Assembly (NCBI GenBank): GCA_947579605.1
Contig: OX388321.1
Location: forward strand, 16,297,614-16,361,613
Length of the DNA stretch: 64,000 nt
Reading direction: 5' to 3'
Source of the DNA: Athripsodes cinereus
Lineage: Eukaryota; Arthropoda; Insecta; Trichoptera; Leptoceridae
Of the stretch, positions 53,113-63,249 are shown in pieces. The translations under genes were made by a program, and so were the position numbers. The notes beneath the pieces were generated by a model that saw nothing but the letters and a program-made list of their open reading frames with translations, ran no database searches and was not told the DNA's origin. Within the stretch, counting starts at the first letter, position 1, and each line of letters starts with the position of its first letter.

Positions 53113-53235
53113 TACCAAAAGGGTATTTCCTAAAAGTGGAGTAGTAGCCAGTAGATAAACTGCGTGAAATGGACTTACAAATTTTCTTTTTCGTGCAATA
53201 TAAAGTATGGGTGGTATGCCTCATCAGTGAATTTT
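53113..53235 (+). repeat. Dispersed short repeat D
   Basis: AAAAGTGGAGTAGTAGCCAG, ATGGGTGGTATGCCTCATCA and GTGAATTT are present in order. Confidence 0.55.
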
Positions 53236-53315
53236 TGAAAATATTGAATGTCTTATACTGAATGTTTGCAAGATGCTCAAATCCTTAAAAAACAAAGTGA
53301 AAGTCATAATATGGA

Positions 53316-53426
53316 TTACCTCTTGAAGTTAGGCAAGCTTCAGATCTTAAGACATTCAGAAGGGACCTAAAAACTTTTTATTTTACTAATTACTATGAAA
53401 TATTATATTCTGTTTTACATTCTTGA
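53316..53426 (+). pseudogene. LINE ORF2 C-terminal remnant
   Basis: Translates LPLEVRQASDLKTFRRDLK then TFYFTNYYEILYSVLHS and TGA. The LPxE(I/V)R...FRRDLKTF pattern is the usual C-terminus of CR1/L2-like LINE reverse transcriptases. It lies directly upstream of a type A tail in the same orientation, so the tail family probably belongs to this LINE. Everything upstream is missing by 5' truncation or decay. Confidence 0.62.
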
Positions 53427-53469
53427 TGTGGATACAAATTGTATCCAAAATATTTAATGTAACTCAATA

Positions 53470-53609
53470 TAATGGAAGATGGAAGAAATCACTATATAGT
53501 GATAATCTCGCCACTGCACATCATCACATTTTTTCCTGTGTATATTGCCCTATTTTATTTGTTATATGAATGATGATGTGCAAGAAGAATAAAATAAATA
53601 AATAAATAA
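53470..53609 (+). repeat. LINE 3' tail repeat (type A), best-preserved copy
   Basis: GATGGAAGAA, perfect palindrome ATCACTATATAGTGAT (53488-53503), AATCTCGCCAC. A 12-bp stem TGCACATCATCA (53515-53526) pairs with TGATGATGTGCA (53571-53582), followed by an AATAAATAAATAAAT tail. Confidence 0.8.
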
Positions 53610-53726
53610 AATAATATGGAATTTCTGACATGGTTAATGTATTCGAGATTCTCATTTAATCTATGTATTTATCTACATTTATAATATGACGTGAATGTAA
53701 TGTCCTAGAATTATTGATGAATTTTA

Positions 53727-53795
53727 CAGTGTCCTTGAGGTGCTATGGCACGTAAACGACACTTTAACGTTGTCTCATAATAATAATATATGCTT
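53727..53795. repeat. Short shared repeat, copy 2
   Basis: GTCCTTGAGGTGCTATGGCA and a CTCATAATAATAATA tail match 43108-43178. Confidence 0.6.
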
Positions 53796-53799
53796 TGCC

Positions 53800-54460
53800 A
53801 GAACTCAGCGGATAAATCACAAAAGAACTTAACCAAGGCAAAAATACTCTGCGATATCATCTGTGAAAATACCGTGTGATTTTAATTTGAGAACAGTGAC
53901 CGTTTGCAAAATCAGATGTATTAATAATTACTTAGTACAAAATCTACTGGAAGTTGGATTCTTGTTGGAACATAAAGTTACTGGCAACGAAATGCAGCAC
54001 GAACGAACGAACGTACATATCCACAGTGAGTAAGGACATTTTATTTGTAATTATAGAGCTGACTGTTACAATTGTATTATTCCAATAACTACTATAGATA
54101 ATAATATGTAATGCAGAGCTGGTTAACAACCCTTTTATTGAAGCTAAAATCAGGTTTTCCCTTCTAATTATTACAATGTTCGGTCACCAGATGCGTCAGT
54201 GATTATTTTGGGAGTGAGAGTAGGTAGGTACCTACATAGTGATCTGATTATACAATTTTATGCTTGAAGCTTTGAACGTTGAACATAGTGATTTGTCATT
54301 AATAGTAACTTAATAATAAAATGAAGTCCGTGTTAACACGATTTAATTTTGGAAAGTTTTTTTGTTTACTTGGTTCGATATTAAAGTTTTCATTACATAT
54401 TTTCAAATCATGTACACCAATTTGATAAAGTAATTTAAAAAATATTAATCTTTAAATTTA
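53800..54460. other. No supported gene
   Basis: AT-rich; nothing recognised. Confidence 0.4.
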
Positions 54461-54461
54461 T

Positions 54462-54605
54462 TCATACCATCACGGCATCTCCCTCGAGTAGGGAAACCAG
54501 CAGATTATGTACATGAAATACTTATCTAAACATGGAAGTTATTCTCTCCTTACCAATAAAAAATAAGACTTTCAGTATAGAGGGCATACATAATCGAAGT
54601 TGTTG
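54462..54605 (+). repeat. Dispersed short repeat D, near full length
   Basis: ATACCATCACGGCATCTCCC, GTAGGGAAACCAGCAGATTA, ATTCTCTCCTTACCAATAAA and AAGACTTTCAG, in family order over about 140 bases. Confidence 0.65.
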
Positions 54606-54609
54606 TAAA

Positions 54610-55137
54610 TTTTCTTAAAATAATAGTTTATGAATACCTTTCTACTACATGACAATCAAAAACTTATAGAAAATAGTAATTAACTTTTTCTTTGCGGGAA
54701 CTCTACGAGACATGTTGATTAATTATTTACACATTTGACAGGGATACAGTCATCAAAAATAGTGTTGACATTATTATACAAAAAGTAGACCAGCAAAATA
54801 AACTACTAAGTAAAAAATACAACAGATTTATTTGAAAATTTCTCATAAGTAATGACATTACATAAATATTTGGATCCCTCAAACACCCTCAAAATATTTA
54901 AAATCCAGCATTGGTTTACGTACCACTTCAACAATCACAAATTTAACTTCATTATATCTTATGTTGAATAAAATTTTCAAAACGAAACCATGCTTCTATA
55001 GTAACTATTCAACTGTATATAACTATTATACTATCATAGCAACCCCTACAACTACGAAGAAAACTTCGTATTTTGTACATATTGATTATCATGTTATTTG
55101 TAGTTTTTACTTCATAACCAACTACATTATATAAAAT
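54610..55137. other. No supported gene
   Basis: AT-rich; nothing recognised. Confidence 0.4.
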
Positions 55138-55462
55138 ACTAGCTGACCCGGCAAACGTTGTTTCTTTTTTTGCCATATAGATTATTTCTAGATTACTAAT
55201 ATTGCTATTAAAAAATATGGATTGATGGTAGAAGGGTGAAAATTTAGGGCTGTATCTATTATTTAATGCCTCACCAAAATTTGCTAATAAAATTTTGACC
55301 AAAAAAAAAATCGGGGTCGACCACCCTTAACTATAGGGGTATGGAAAATAGATGTTGGCCGATTCTCAAACCTACCCAATAAGCACACAAAATTTCATCA
55401 AAATCGGTCAAGCCGTTTCGGAGGAGTATGATAACAAACTCCGTGACACGAGAATTTTATAT
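55138..55462 (-). mobile_element. Helitron-like non-autonomous element, copy 3
   Basis: Minus-strand copy with the ACTAGCTGACCCGGCAAACG terminus and, at the other end, TATAAAATTCTCGTGTCACG preceded by ATCTGATA. The terminal hairpin GGCAAA/TTTGCC is kept with a longer loop than at 50432-50768. Confidence 0.65.
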
Positions 55463-55469
55463 ATCAGAT

Positions 55470-56205
55470 AATTAACAAAAGTTAAAACTTGTCAAAAGTA
55501 AAAAGTATCTACATAAGTTAGATATTTATAAGAATTTCTGATTATAATTTTATTCACTTGTTACAATACGTAATCTTTAAGTATATTGCAGAATTATTTA
55601 AATATTTTATTTTTTTGGACAATAAAAATTAACAATCGTATTTAATGTCTTAATTCTAGTGTTCTCAGCGATTATATAGAATAATTTAATGTTAACAACG
55701 CATTTTTATCTGCGAGATCTACAGAAATCATGTTAATCCTATGATCACTGATCAGACATAATAATTATCATAATATTTTGTTTATCTCAAAAAATGCGAT
55801 ATCGATTGTTTTCTGTATTTTTTGTTTATTGATTCTTTCGTATGGGGCTAGAAGATTTTTATTATAATTACATTACGATGAATATATTAAAAAACATATT
55901 TCGTCACACCCAAAATGTAATGTCGGATCTTCAGATTTTACTAAAATATTTTTTTTTACATATTTAGTTCTGTGGTGTATCACTTGTTTCATAATAACAT
56001 TATTTTAATCTTTACATTTTTATGTAAAAAAAAAGAAAAGTTTTGTAACTTTTGTTATAACGAATAATAAAATAATACGTTTCTTTCTCTTTATTTGGGC
56101 CTCTTTTAAAATGTTAAATTTGCAGATCCGACATTAGGTACATTTTGAGCATAATGATTTATGTTCCTTCGAGCCCCCGTCAGAAAATATATTTCCCACT
56201 ACTGT
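55470..56205. other. No supported gene
   Basis: AT-rich; nothing recognised. Confidence 0.4.
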
Positions 56206-56207
56206 AC

Positions 56208-56352
56208 TACTATATCATTACAGCATATCCCACAATTAGGGTAGTCTGCAGACTAACTAACTGCATATAATAAAAATGCAGATTATCCTCTCCGTGTCCA
56301 CAAAAAATAAAAAAATCAATGTGGGTGGCATGCCTCATCAATGAATATTGTA
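56208..56352 (+). repeat. Dispersed short repeat D, near full length
   Basis: ATCATTACAGCATATCCCAC, GGGTAGTCTGCAGACTAAC, GATTATCCTCTCCGTGTCC, GTGGGTGGCATGCCTCATCA. Confidence 0.68.
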
Positions 56353-56490
56353 GATGTTGTTTGTCCTGCCTTTAACGAGCTCCCGAAAACTTACTAACTA
56401 AAATAAAACTAAAAAAAGACTAACCAGAGTTTCAAATGAATCAAAATAAAAGGTCGTCAGGAATATGCTTGTGTCGTCAAGCTAGAGTAG

Positions 56491-56565
56491 GTCAACAGCG
56501 GGAGGATTCGAACCTGGGATATCTCGATTGAAAGTCCGGAATACTATTGTCAAGCTGATGACCAC
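56491..56565 (-). mobile_element. tRNA-derived SINE head, family 3
   Basis: The minus strand reads GGTCATCAGCTTGACAATAG then AGGTTCGAATCC, a perfect box B. Confidence 0.65.
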
Positions 56566-56569
56566 TTAT

Positions 56570-56930
56570 ATATATTGTTCTCTTTTTATTATTATTCGAT
56601 ATGGATATAACAATAATTAAGAGACTTATGTAATCAAAACATTCTTAAGCTGAGATTATACTATGTAACTGGATGTCTAGGCTTACCTTAGGGGGCCGTC
56701 TATCGCTAGACAAACTATGTACCTATCTATCTAGTCTTTATGATGGCATTTACTTTGAATGGTGGACATCATTTATTAAGATGATGATCATCATATTATT
56801 ATTAGATATACTTTCTAAATATTTAGAATATTGACATTAGTCAGTTTCCACATGTCATTGCAGTATTTTTATCGCGGATACTTACCGAATGTAAGCCCGG
56901 CTTTGTTCAAGATACTATCATTAAAAAAAC
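56570..56930. other. No supported gene
   Basis: AT-rich; nothing recognised. Confidence 0.4.
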
Positions 56931-56934
56931 ACTG

Positions 56935-57068
56935 TATTATTTATTTATTTATTCTTCTTGCACATCATTATTATATAACAGTGTTAAAAAAACAATATAA
57001 AATTTTAAAACCTAGGACGGTGCGCAGTGGCGAGATTATCACTATAAAGTGATTTCTTCCATCTAACC
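56935..57068 (-). repeat. LINE 3' tail repeat (type A)
   Basis: Minus strand: CGTGGTTAGATGGAAGAAAT, hairpin ATCACTTTATAGTGAT, AATCTCGCCACTGCGC, and an AATAAATAAATA tail. Confidence 0.7.
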
Positions 57069-57444
57069 ACGACACATTGTGTGTGAGAAAGCAACACAAG
57101 TCATCAAACTAAATAATGACATAAAGATTGAAGTTATATAAAAATTGTAAATCTTGATAGGTTATATTTGGCAAAGTTAAAGTAAGTAGGTACCTACGTA
57201 CCAAATTTTGCAAGAAATAGACATCTAAAATTATGACCCTTTTTACTGTAAAGCCGTGTAAGTTTAGGCTTCGAGTATGAACATTTTGACTGTCCTGCGC
57301 AATTACAATATAATTGTTATGTTGGACTAAATTATTACATTTCTATATACCTAGCTATGACTCCAGTTTTTTTTTATTTATTAATTATTTACTGCACATT
57401 CAAATAATTACGAGCTATTTTATTTAGATGTATATTCATATATA

Positions 57445-57595
57445 TTAATTCTTTGTGCACATCATAATTTTACAACAGTGTCAACAAAACAATACAAAAT
57501 TTAAAATACCAATTTAAACAATACAAAATTTAAAATACTAGGACGATTTGCAGTGGCAAGATTATCACTATCGAGTGATTTCTTCCATCTAACCA
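57445..57595 (-). repeat. LINE 3' tail repeat (type A), with type B remnant beside it
   Basis: Hairpin ATCACTCGATAGTGAT on the minus strand and GCACATCATAATT at the tail side; ATTTAAACAATACAAAATTT is duplicated inside. Type B sequence (ATACAGATGGCAAGTTTATG) follows at 57612-57645. Confidence 0.65.
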
Positions 57596-57649
57596 CGCAA
57601 TTTAATACAATCAATATACAGATGGCAAGTTTATGGTAAAAACTTATAT

Positions 57650-57965
57650 TTCTCCATTTTTTCTTATTAAAATAATATATAAAAGTTAAGATAAAATGTT
57701 TATCCAAACTGATTTAATTTTTTTTAAATTCGAAACATATTTTTCAAATTACTAAGGTAAAGAAGAGTATAAAACAAAAAGTGTGCATGCCTTATATCTT
57801 TGCTCACAATTTTATTATTATTTAAACACGTTCAATAGACTAGGTATAACTTACTAAGAAGACATAATCTTTCTTACTATTTGCATGATAAATGAGAAAA
57901 TTTGAGCTGTACAAAAACCTATAGGCAAACAACGTACTAAAATATTTATAAAACGATTACTGGAC
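57650..57965. other. No supported gene
   Basis: AT-rich; nothing recognised. Confidence 0.4.
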
Positions 57966-58216
57966 ACATCATAACATAACATAACATACATAGACAACTC
58001 ACACAGATCGAGCTAGTCCCAAACTAAGATGAATCTTGTATTATGGGTACTAACGCGACGATACACACATATACATGTAACACCCAGACCCAGGACAATT
58101 TGAAAGAGGTCATTCTTCACTTTGCCCTGGCCGGGAATCGAACCCGGGACGGGAATCGAACCCGGGACCTTGTGACTCAAAGGCAAGAGCGTTACCTCCA
58201 CGCCACACCGGCCGAC
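57966..58216 (-). mobile_element. tRNA-derived SINE, family 2, copy 2 (box B duplicated)
   Basis: Same family as 15381-15607 with intact box A region (GTGGCGTGGAGGTAACGCTC on the minus strand). GGGAATCGAACCCGGGAC is tandemly duplicated (58133-58150 and 58151-58168), giving two box B motifs. The 3' tail on the minus strand is (TATGT)n-like. Confidence 0.85.
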
Positions 58217-58219
58217 TAA

Positions 58220-58968
58220 GAATTTGATTTTGAATCTTCAAACCAGTTTATTATACTTTATTACAACGGATGATCTGACAATACTAAAGTTTTATTTTAA
58301 TAAGGAAATTTTGCCATTTTATTTATATTATAAGTCATAGTCCTACGAATTGCGAATTTAAACTCGTTTAATATTGATATTTGGTCAGTCACGTAAACTA
58401 TTATCTTTGACTTTGGATCATAATGTGTCTATTTTATTAACAATTTTTACCGTAAAAAATATTTGGGTTAGTAACGAATCCAAATGTTTTACAATTTACG
58501 GCAAATTCTAGTCGCGTGGGAATAAACTCATACTTGACCAATGACCAATAACCATTCTTCTCTTTTTGATAGCTACTTCAATACACATTATTGCCAAAAA
58601 ATACTACATACCTACATTAAAGATAATGTAAAACCGGTTTTTTTAGAATTTTTCTTCTGTAAGCTTATAATTTATAAAAGTTTTACTTTATAAAAATGTA
58701 GTTTATAATTATAAAGTTAATTTAAATGATGGATGTGAATTTTGGATAAAAATATTCTACCTATTTGTTTTTTAATAATGAACCCAAATATATCCTTAAA
58801 CTCCCATATTGTGAGCAATATGATTATGTCCTAGATAAAACTTGGGATTTATCGATTTAGTCCGTGAAATCTCCGACAAATAATAGGTTACTCACTCTTA
58901 TCAAAAGTATTTGAGTGCCCTCTAAAAAACAGGTATTCATACAATATCACGAATAAGTCATTTGAAAT
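58220..58968. other. No supported gene; one half of a diverged direct repeat
   Basis: At 58770-58835 AATAATGAACCCAAATATAT, CTTAAACTCCCATATTG resembles 59115-59180. Confidence 0.4.
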
Positions 58969-58971
58969 ATC

Positions 58972-59015
58972 AGTGATGAGGCACACCACCCATCCCGAAT
59001 GTCTTTTATCGATAT
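58972..59015 (-). repeat. Dispersed short repeat D, inverted copy
   Basis: GTGATGAGGCACACCACCCA, TCCCGAATGTCTTTT is the reverse complement of the family right half. Confidence 0.6.
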
Positions 59016-59019
59016 GAAA

Positions 59020-61060
59020 AGTACGACGTGCATGTTTATTTTACTATACGAAATTTAAAATGCCGTGTTGGTGTAGAGGGTGAGAGACTATTTTTATTAA
59101 AAAAATCCATCTGTATTTTAATAATGAACCTATACACATCCTCAAAATCCTAATTGCAAGAAATATGCTTACATTGTAGGTTGTCAGAAGAATTTAAGCC
59201 AATTGAATGTCAAAGACTCCACCGACTAACTTATTTATGTAGAAATAATTCCAAGTTCTCTTTATATGGACCAATTTAGCTTCAGATATTCAAATCTGCA
59301 AGCGTCAATGTCCCAAAAAGGCAGTTTTAAAGATACCGAAGAAATACAAATTCTATCCATTGGTTATTAGAATGTTCCATGTTCCTGAGAAGAATAACTG
59401 ACCTTGTGGTACACAACTTATACTTTTCTTACTCTATAGAGACCAATATTCCAACTTTTCATCAGATTTCAACATTGTATAATAGTGTACTTATCCTTAA
59501 ATAGAAGAAGTTTAAACAACTTACATGATTACAAACATACATTGTTGCTCTGATGTAATGTCTATTATGCTTACATACTTTGCATAATATTATCATACGG
59601 CCTTATCAGCACTCGATCGGCTCTTGACCACTTAAGCTCAACATCTTTGTAGTTTAGAAACACAATAATGTTTCTTAGACGTGAAACCAACTTAACGTGT
59701 CGTGTTATTCACTGAATCTGAGATTCAATATGTTGCTTTCTCAATTTGTTCACATTTCTTAAGTACGAAACACTCGGATTGACAGATACTTCTTTCAGCT
59801 TCCAAAGTCATTATCAATTTCGATAGAATTAAAAAGGCATCTCTCAATAAAAAAACCGTAGTAGAAGAAAACGCCTAACTTTTTTGCCAACTCGAATATA
59901 AATTACTCCTTTTTGAGCATCAATACAACTTATAAATAATACGTTAATTACATTTATTGGTTTGAAATAACTGATGAAAGTTTTCTCGTCCACAATGCTC
60001 TTGATGACTTATATAATAATATTCTTCCTATTATAATTTAACGGTCATTCAATCTCTGTTAAATAGCTCTGAACAGATACAGTGCTCCCAAGTTTTTAAT
60101 AAACAAAAAATCATCATTTTAGAAGTTGGTCCAAATCTCAGTTTTTTCTGGTTTAACCCATCCAAAACCATCTACATACATACATCCATTGCTGATGAGG
60201 TTAATGTATTCGAACATAACAATATTATTATACATACAAGTTTGTTGAAACAATAAAGAGACATTCACATTGTCTGTAATGGTAAACTGGACAACAATAT
60301 GTATCATTAGAGTCCGCTGGAGGTCTTTTGAATTTTAGTGTTATGATCCAGTTGTATACGGTGCTTAAAAACATTGACGATATTACGTATACTTATTATT
60401 ATAAACATTTATATTATAATACTGAGGTATGCGTGTATTTTTTATGAATCCATTTATCCACCCAAACAATCATTGAAGTCTCCATTTATGGAGTCACTTA
60501 TTATTTATAACCTTTTATCTCTTGTTATACTAGGAATCGGGACAAAAGTTACATCGAAATATTTACAAAGAAATTTAGAATTAAATCAAGATTTAACCAG
60601 TAACAAAGTAAAACTAAATAGCTTAACAAGAAGTTTTGTGGTTGTGAGCACAGTTGGATGAATTAAAACTTGAACTCATACCAAATATAATTACAAAGAA
60701 CATATTCCTAGCACATTAGCTACTCTTCTTGTGGAATATTTACTATTCATCTAATGTATTGCTCTGTGTACTACAAATATAACTATAAAAAAAATTACCA
60801 CTTAATATAACAGATTATACCTTCCCAATGAGTCATGCTTATAGAGGCATATGTTAATAGTTTTGCTAAAATATAAATTTAAATTAATTACTCTTATACT
60901 TATTTCCTTTCACTTTACTTTCTACTTAATTCGCAAGCGATTCTCTGTACATCAATTCATTCTTAACAGTTTTACATCTTGTTAGTATGAGCCTTTCGAA
61001 CAGAAATAAATATCCCAAAGTTTCATCACAACGAAAATTGTAAAAGCGAAGTAGGTTTGC
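59020..61060. other. Long AT-rich stretch, no supported gene
   Basis: 59115-59180 is the second half of the diverged direct repeat noted at 58770. Frames at 60119-60307 and 60374-60661 show no recognisable motif. Confidence 0.4.
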
Positions 61061-61065
61061 ATCAG

Positions 61066-61132
61066 GTCTTAAATCTTGGATACCTCGATTGTCAGTCTCA
61101 GAGACTATACCACTAACTATCCAGCCGCCTCC
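61066..61132 (-). mobile_element. Degenerate SINE head, probably family 3
   Basis: The minus strand reads GGCTGGATAGTTAGTGGTAT (box A-like), AGTCTCTGAGACTGACAATC, GAGGTATCCAAGATTTAAG. Box B is badly decayed. Confidence 0.45.
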
Positions 61133-61139
61133 ATTATCA

Positions 61140-61900
61140 CTATTTAATAAAGTTTCTCTTAAAGTTTTATCATTCACCAGATATCGACCTCGTTAAGCAT
61201 TGAGTCACAAATCTGATGAAATAACGAAGTGAAATCAAAGATATCACAATTTTATCGATCGAAATGTTTTTTTGATAGCAAAGCTCTTCAATTATTTTAA
61301 AGTCAAACTCAAATTTATAGCTTTTTTATTATAAAGTATGGCTACATAATAAATACTTACCTAACATTATGCGATAATAAAAACTCGTTGTGTATTATTT
61401 TATTTATTTATTTATTCCGAATGTTGTGCAATACTGTGTGTTGTTATACTATATTATAATGCAATAAACCCGTCGTCTCGTCTCGTTTTGATCGTAAAGT
61501 GATGCGTTTTATCGCACTCGTATACTTACATATTATAACATGCACAATACTTAGTTTTATATAATTTATTAATCAGATTGAATAACAGATACCTACGACT
61601 TATAGATATTATTATGTAATTAATTTATTTATTATCTGGTTTAAGATAAACCATCCAAAATTGGTCGGATCAAGAAGAAAAAAATTTATTTGATTTTAAT
61701 TTTATATAATATTCATACCAATGACTGCGTTCGCTTGATTTTTTTCCCGAGAATAGGGCAGTCAATTTCAATACAGTCCCGTTGGTAGAAGGCATATCTT
61801 CAGGATATTTCCGAGATATCTTTTATACAGTGTTTAGTGGGTCAACTTTATGTACAGCTGGGAATGAGAAGATGCCCGTTTTGATACTATTTTATGCATT
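61140..61900. other. No supported gene
   Basis: AT-rich. 61745-61800 (GAGAATAGGGCAGTCAA, GTAGAAGGCATATC) may be a decayed copy of repeat D. Confidence 0.35.
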
Positions 61901-61904
61901 TCAA

Positions 61905-62085
61905 CCCCCCGTGCTCTCACTGATTACGGTTGTTTTGTTTCACAAAACATTTCCTCATGAATGTTCTCCTGTTCAATATCCTCACCATGTGTCCAACTGT
62001 CCATCTTCCAGAATCTGGTTAACAGAATCGAACCATTTGCACTCACGTCTTAGAGCAGCCTTTCTCTCAGTCTTGTACCTATAAC
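61905..62085 (-). repeat. Degenerate RTE-like non-LTR fragment
   Basis: CATTTCCTCATGAATGTTCT, CCTGTTCAATATCCTCACCA correspond to the RILNRRTFMRK block of the 6175-6405 family. Frame lost. Confidence 0.55.
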
Positions 62086-62090
62086 ATAAC

Positions 62091-62324
62091 ATGTATAGAC
62101 AATGCACACATATAGAGTTAGTCCCAAACTAATATATGAGAACCTTGTATTATGGGTTATAACACGACGATACACATATATACAATGCACTGAACACATA
62201 TACATGTTGTAAGACCCAGACCAATTTGAAAAAGGTCATTCTTCATTTTGCCCTGGCCGGGAATCGAACCCGGGACCTCGTAAATCAAAGGCAAGTGCGT
62301 TAGCCTCTACGCCACACCGGCTCG
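62091..62324 (-). mobile_element. tRNA-derived SINE, family 2, copy 3
   Basis: Minus strand: CCGGTGTGGCGTAGAGGCTA (box A region), box B GGTTCGATTCCCGG around 62260, body and a TATGTTATG tail abutting the RTE fragment. Confidence 0.82.
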
Positions 62325-62329
62325 TCTCG

Positions 62330-63165
62330 TATAATTATCATAGTTTATTTTTTCCACTATTTCAACACACTATAACTTTTACATATTATTTAATTCATTT
62401 AGCACAATGTGAATCGACTCTTCTGAATTTCCTAGGTACGTAACAGTTAGAAAATACAATAAAAAAAATTAAGTCCTACATTACATGATAATATTTACAT
62501 TAAAAGCCTTATTATTATATACATTTACCTACTTAATTTTAAGTAATACCGACAAAATAATCAACTAACATTCTTAAAATCAAACTGAGATCGGAACCTT
62601 TTCTTTATCTATTTTTTCTATTTTACTATCATCGTTACGAAAACAATACATGACATCTGTTTTAGTGCGATTGGCGGTATAAAATTGTACCTAGATAGAT
62701 AGATAGTAGGTGTATAAAACAGGTAAGTCCACAAAAAATATATCAAAGATTACCCAATGACCGATTTATCGACTCCATTCATCAATACATACTTGGATAA
62801 AAGACCTACGTATAACATTATTACCAGACCTGAGAAACGTTCATCAATAGTTAAATAACTTTATTACAATTTTACGTTAATCTGTTAACTAAAATTAACT
62901 GCATCACTATAATATGTGTGCCTAAATACACCATCGCGGCGTATCCCAAAGTACACGTAAACATAACCAGCCTAAAAGCAGAACAAACATATTGGCAAAC
63001 TCCCCAGTGGGAAGAGTTATTCAAATGTTTAATGGTCTGGCTGGAGAAGTTGATATCTTTAGCGTGACGTATGCAGACTTTATACAGGGATCGCATTGGC
63101 CTTCAGCTGTAATGATCCTAGTAAGAATCATCTTATTGACAGTAATAATTATAATAATTAAAGTT
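62330..63165. other. No supported gene
   Basis: ATCGCGGCGTATCCCAAAGT at about 62933 resembles the left half of repeat D. No gene. Confidence 0.4.
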
Positions 63166-63171
63166 GTTTTT

Positions 63172-63245
63172 TTTGAGACACTAAAAATTAAGACAATCAG
63201 AATGGATGGCTTATCCCATCGCCAAATTGAAGATGTCAAATGTTT
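63172..63245 (+). repeat. Dispersed short repeat D, right half
   Basis: AAAATTAAGACAATCAGAAT, GGATGGCTTATCCCATCGCC, AAATTGAAGATGTCAAATG. Confidence 0.6.
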
Positions 63246-63249
63246 AACT

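Noticed and set aside
60926..61177. 83-codon minus-strand frame
   Set aside because: It overlaps a decayed SINE head and has no family signature.
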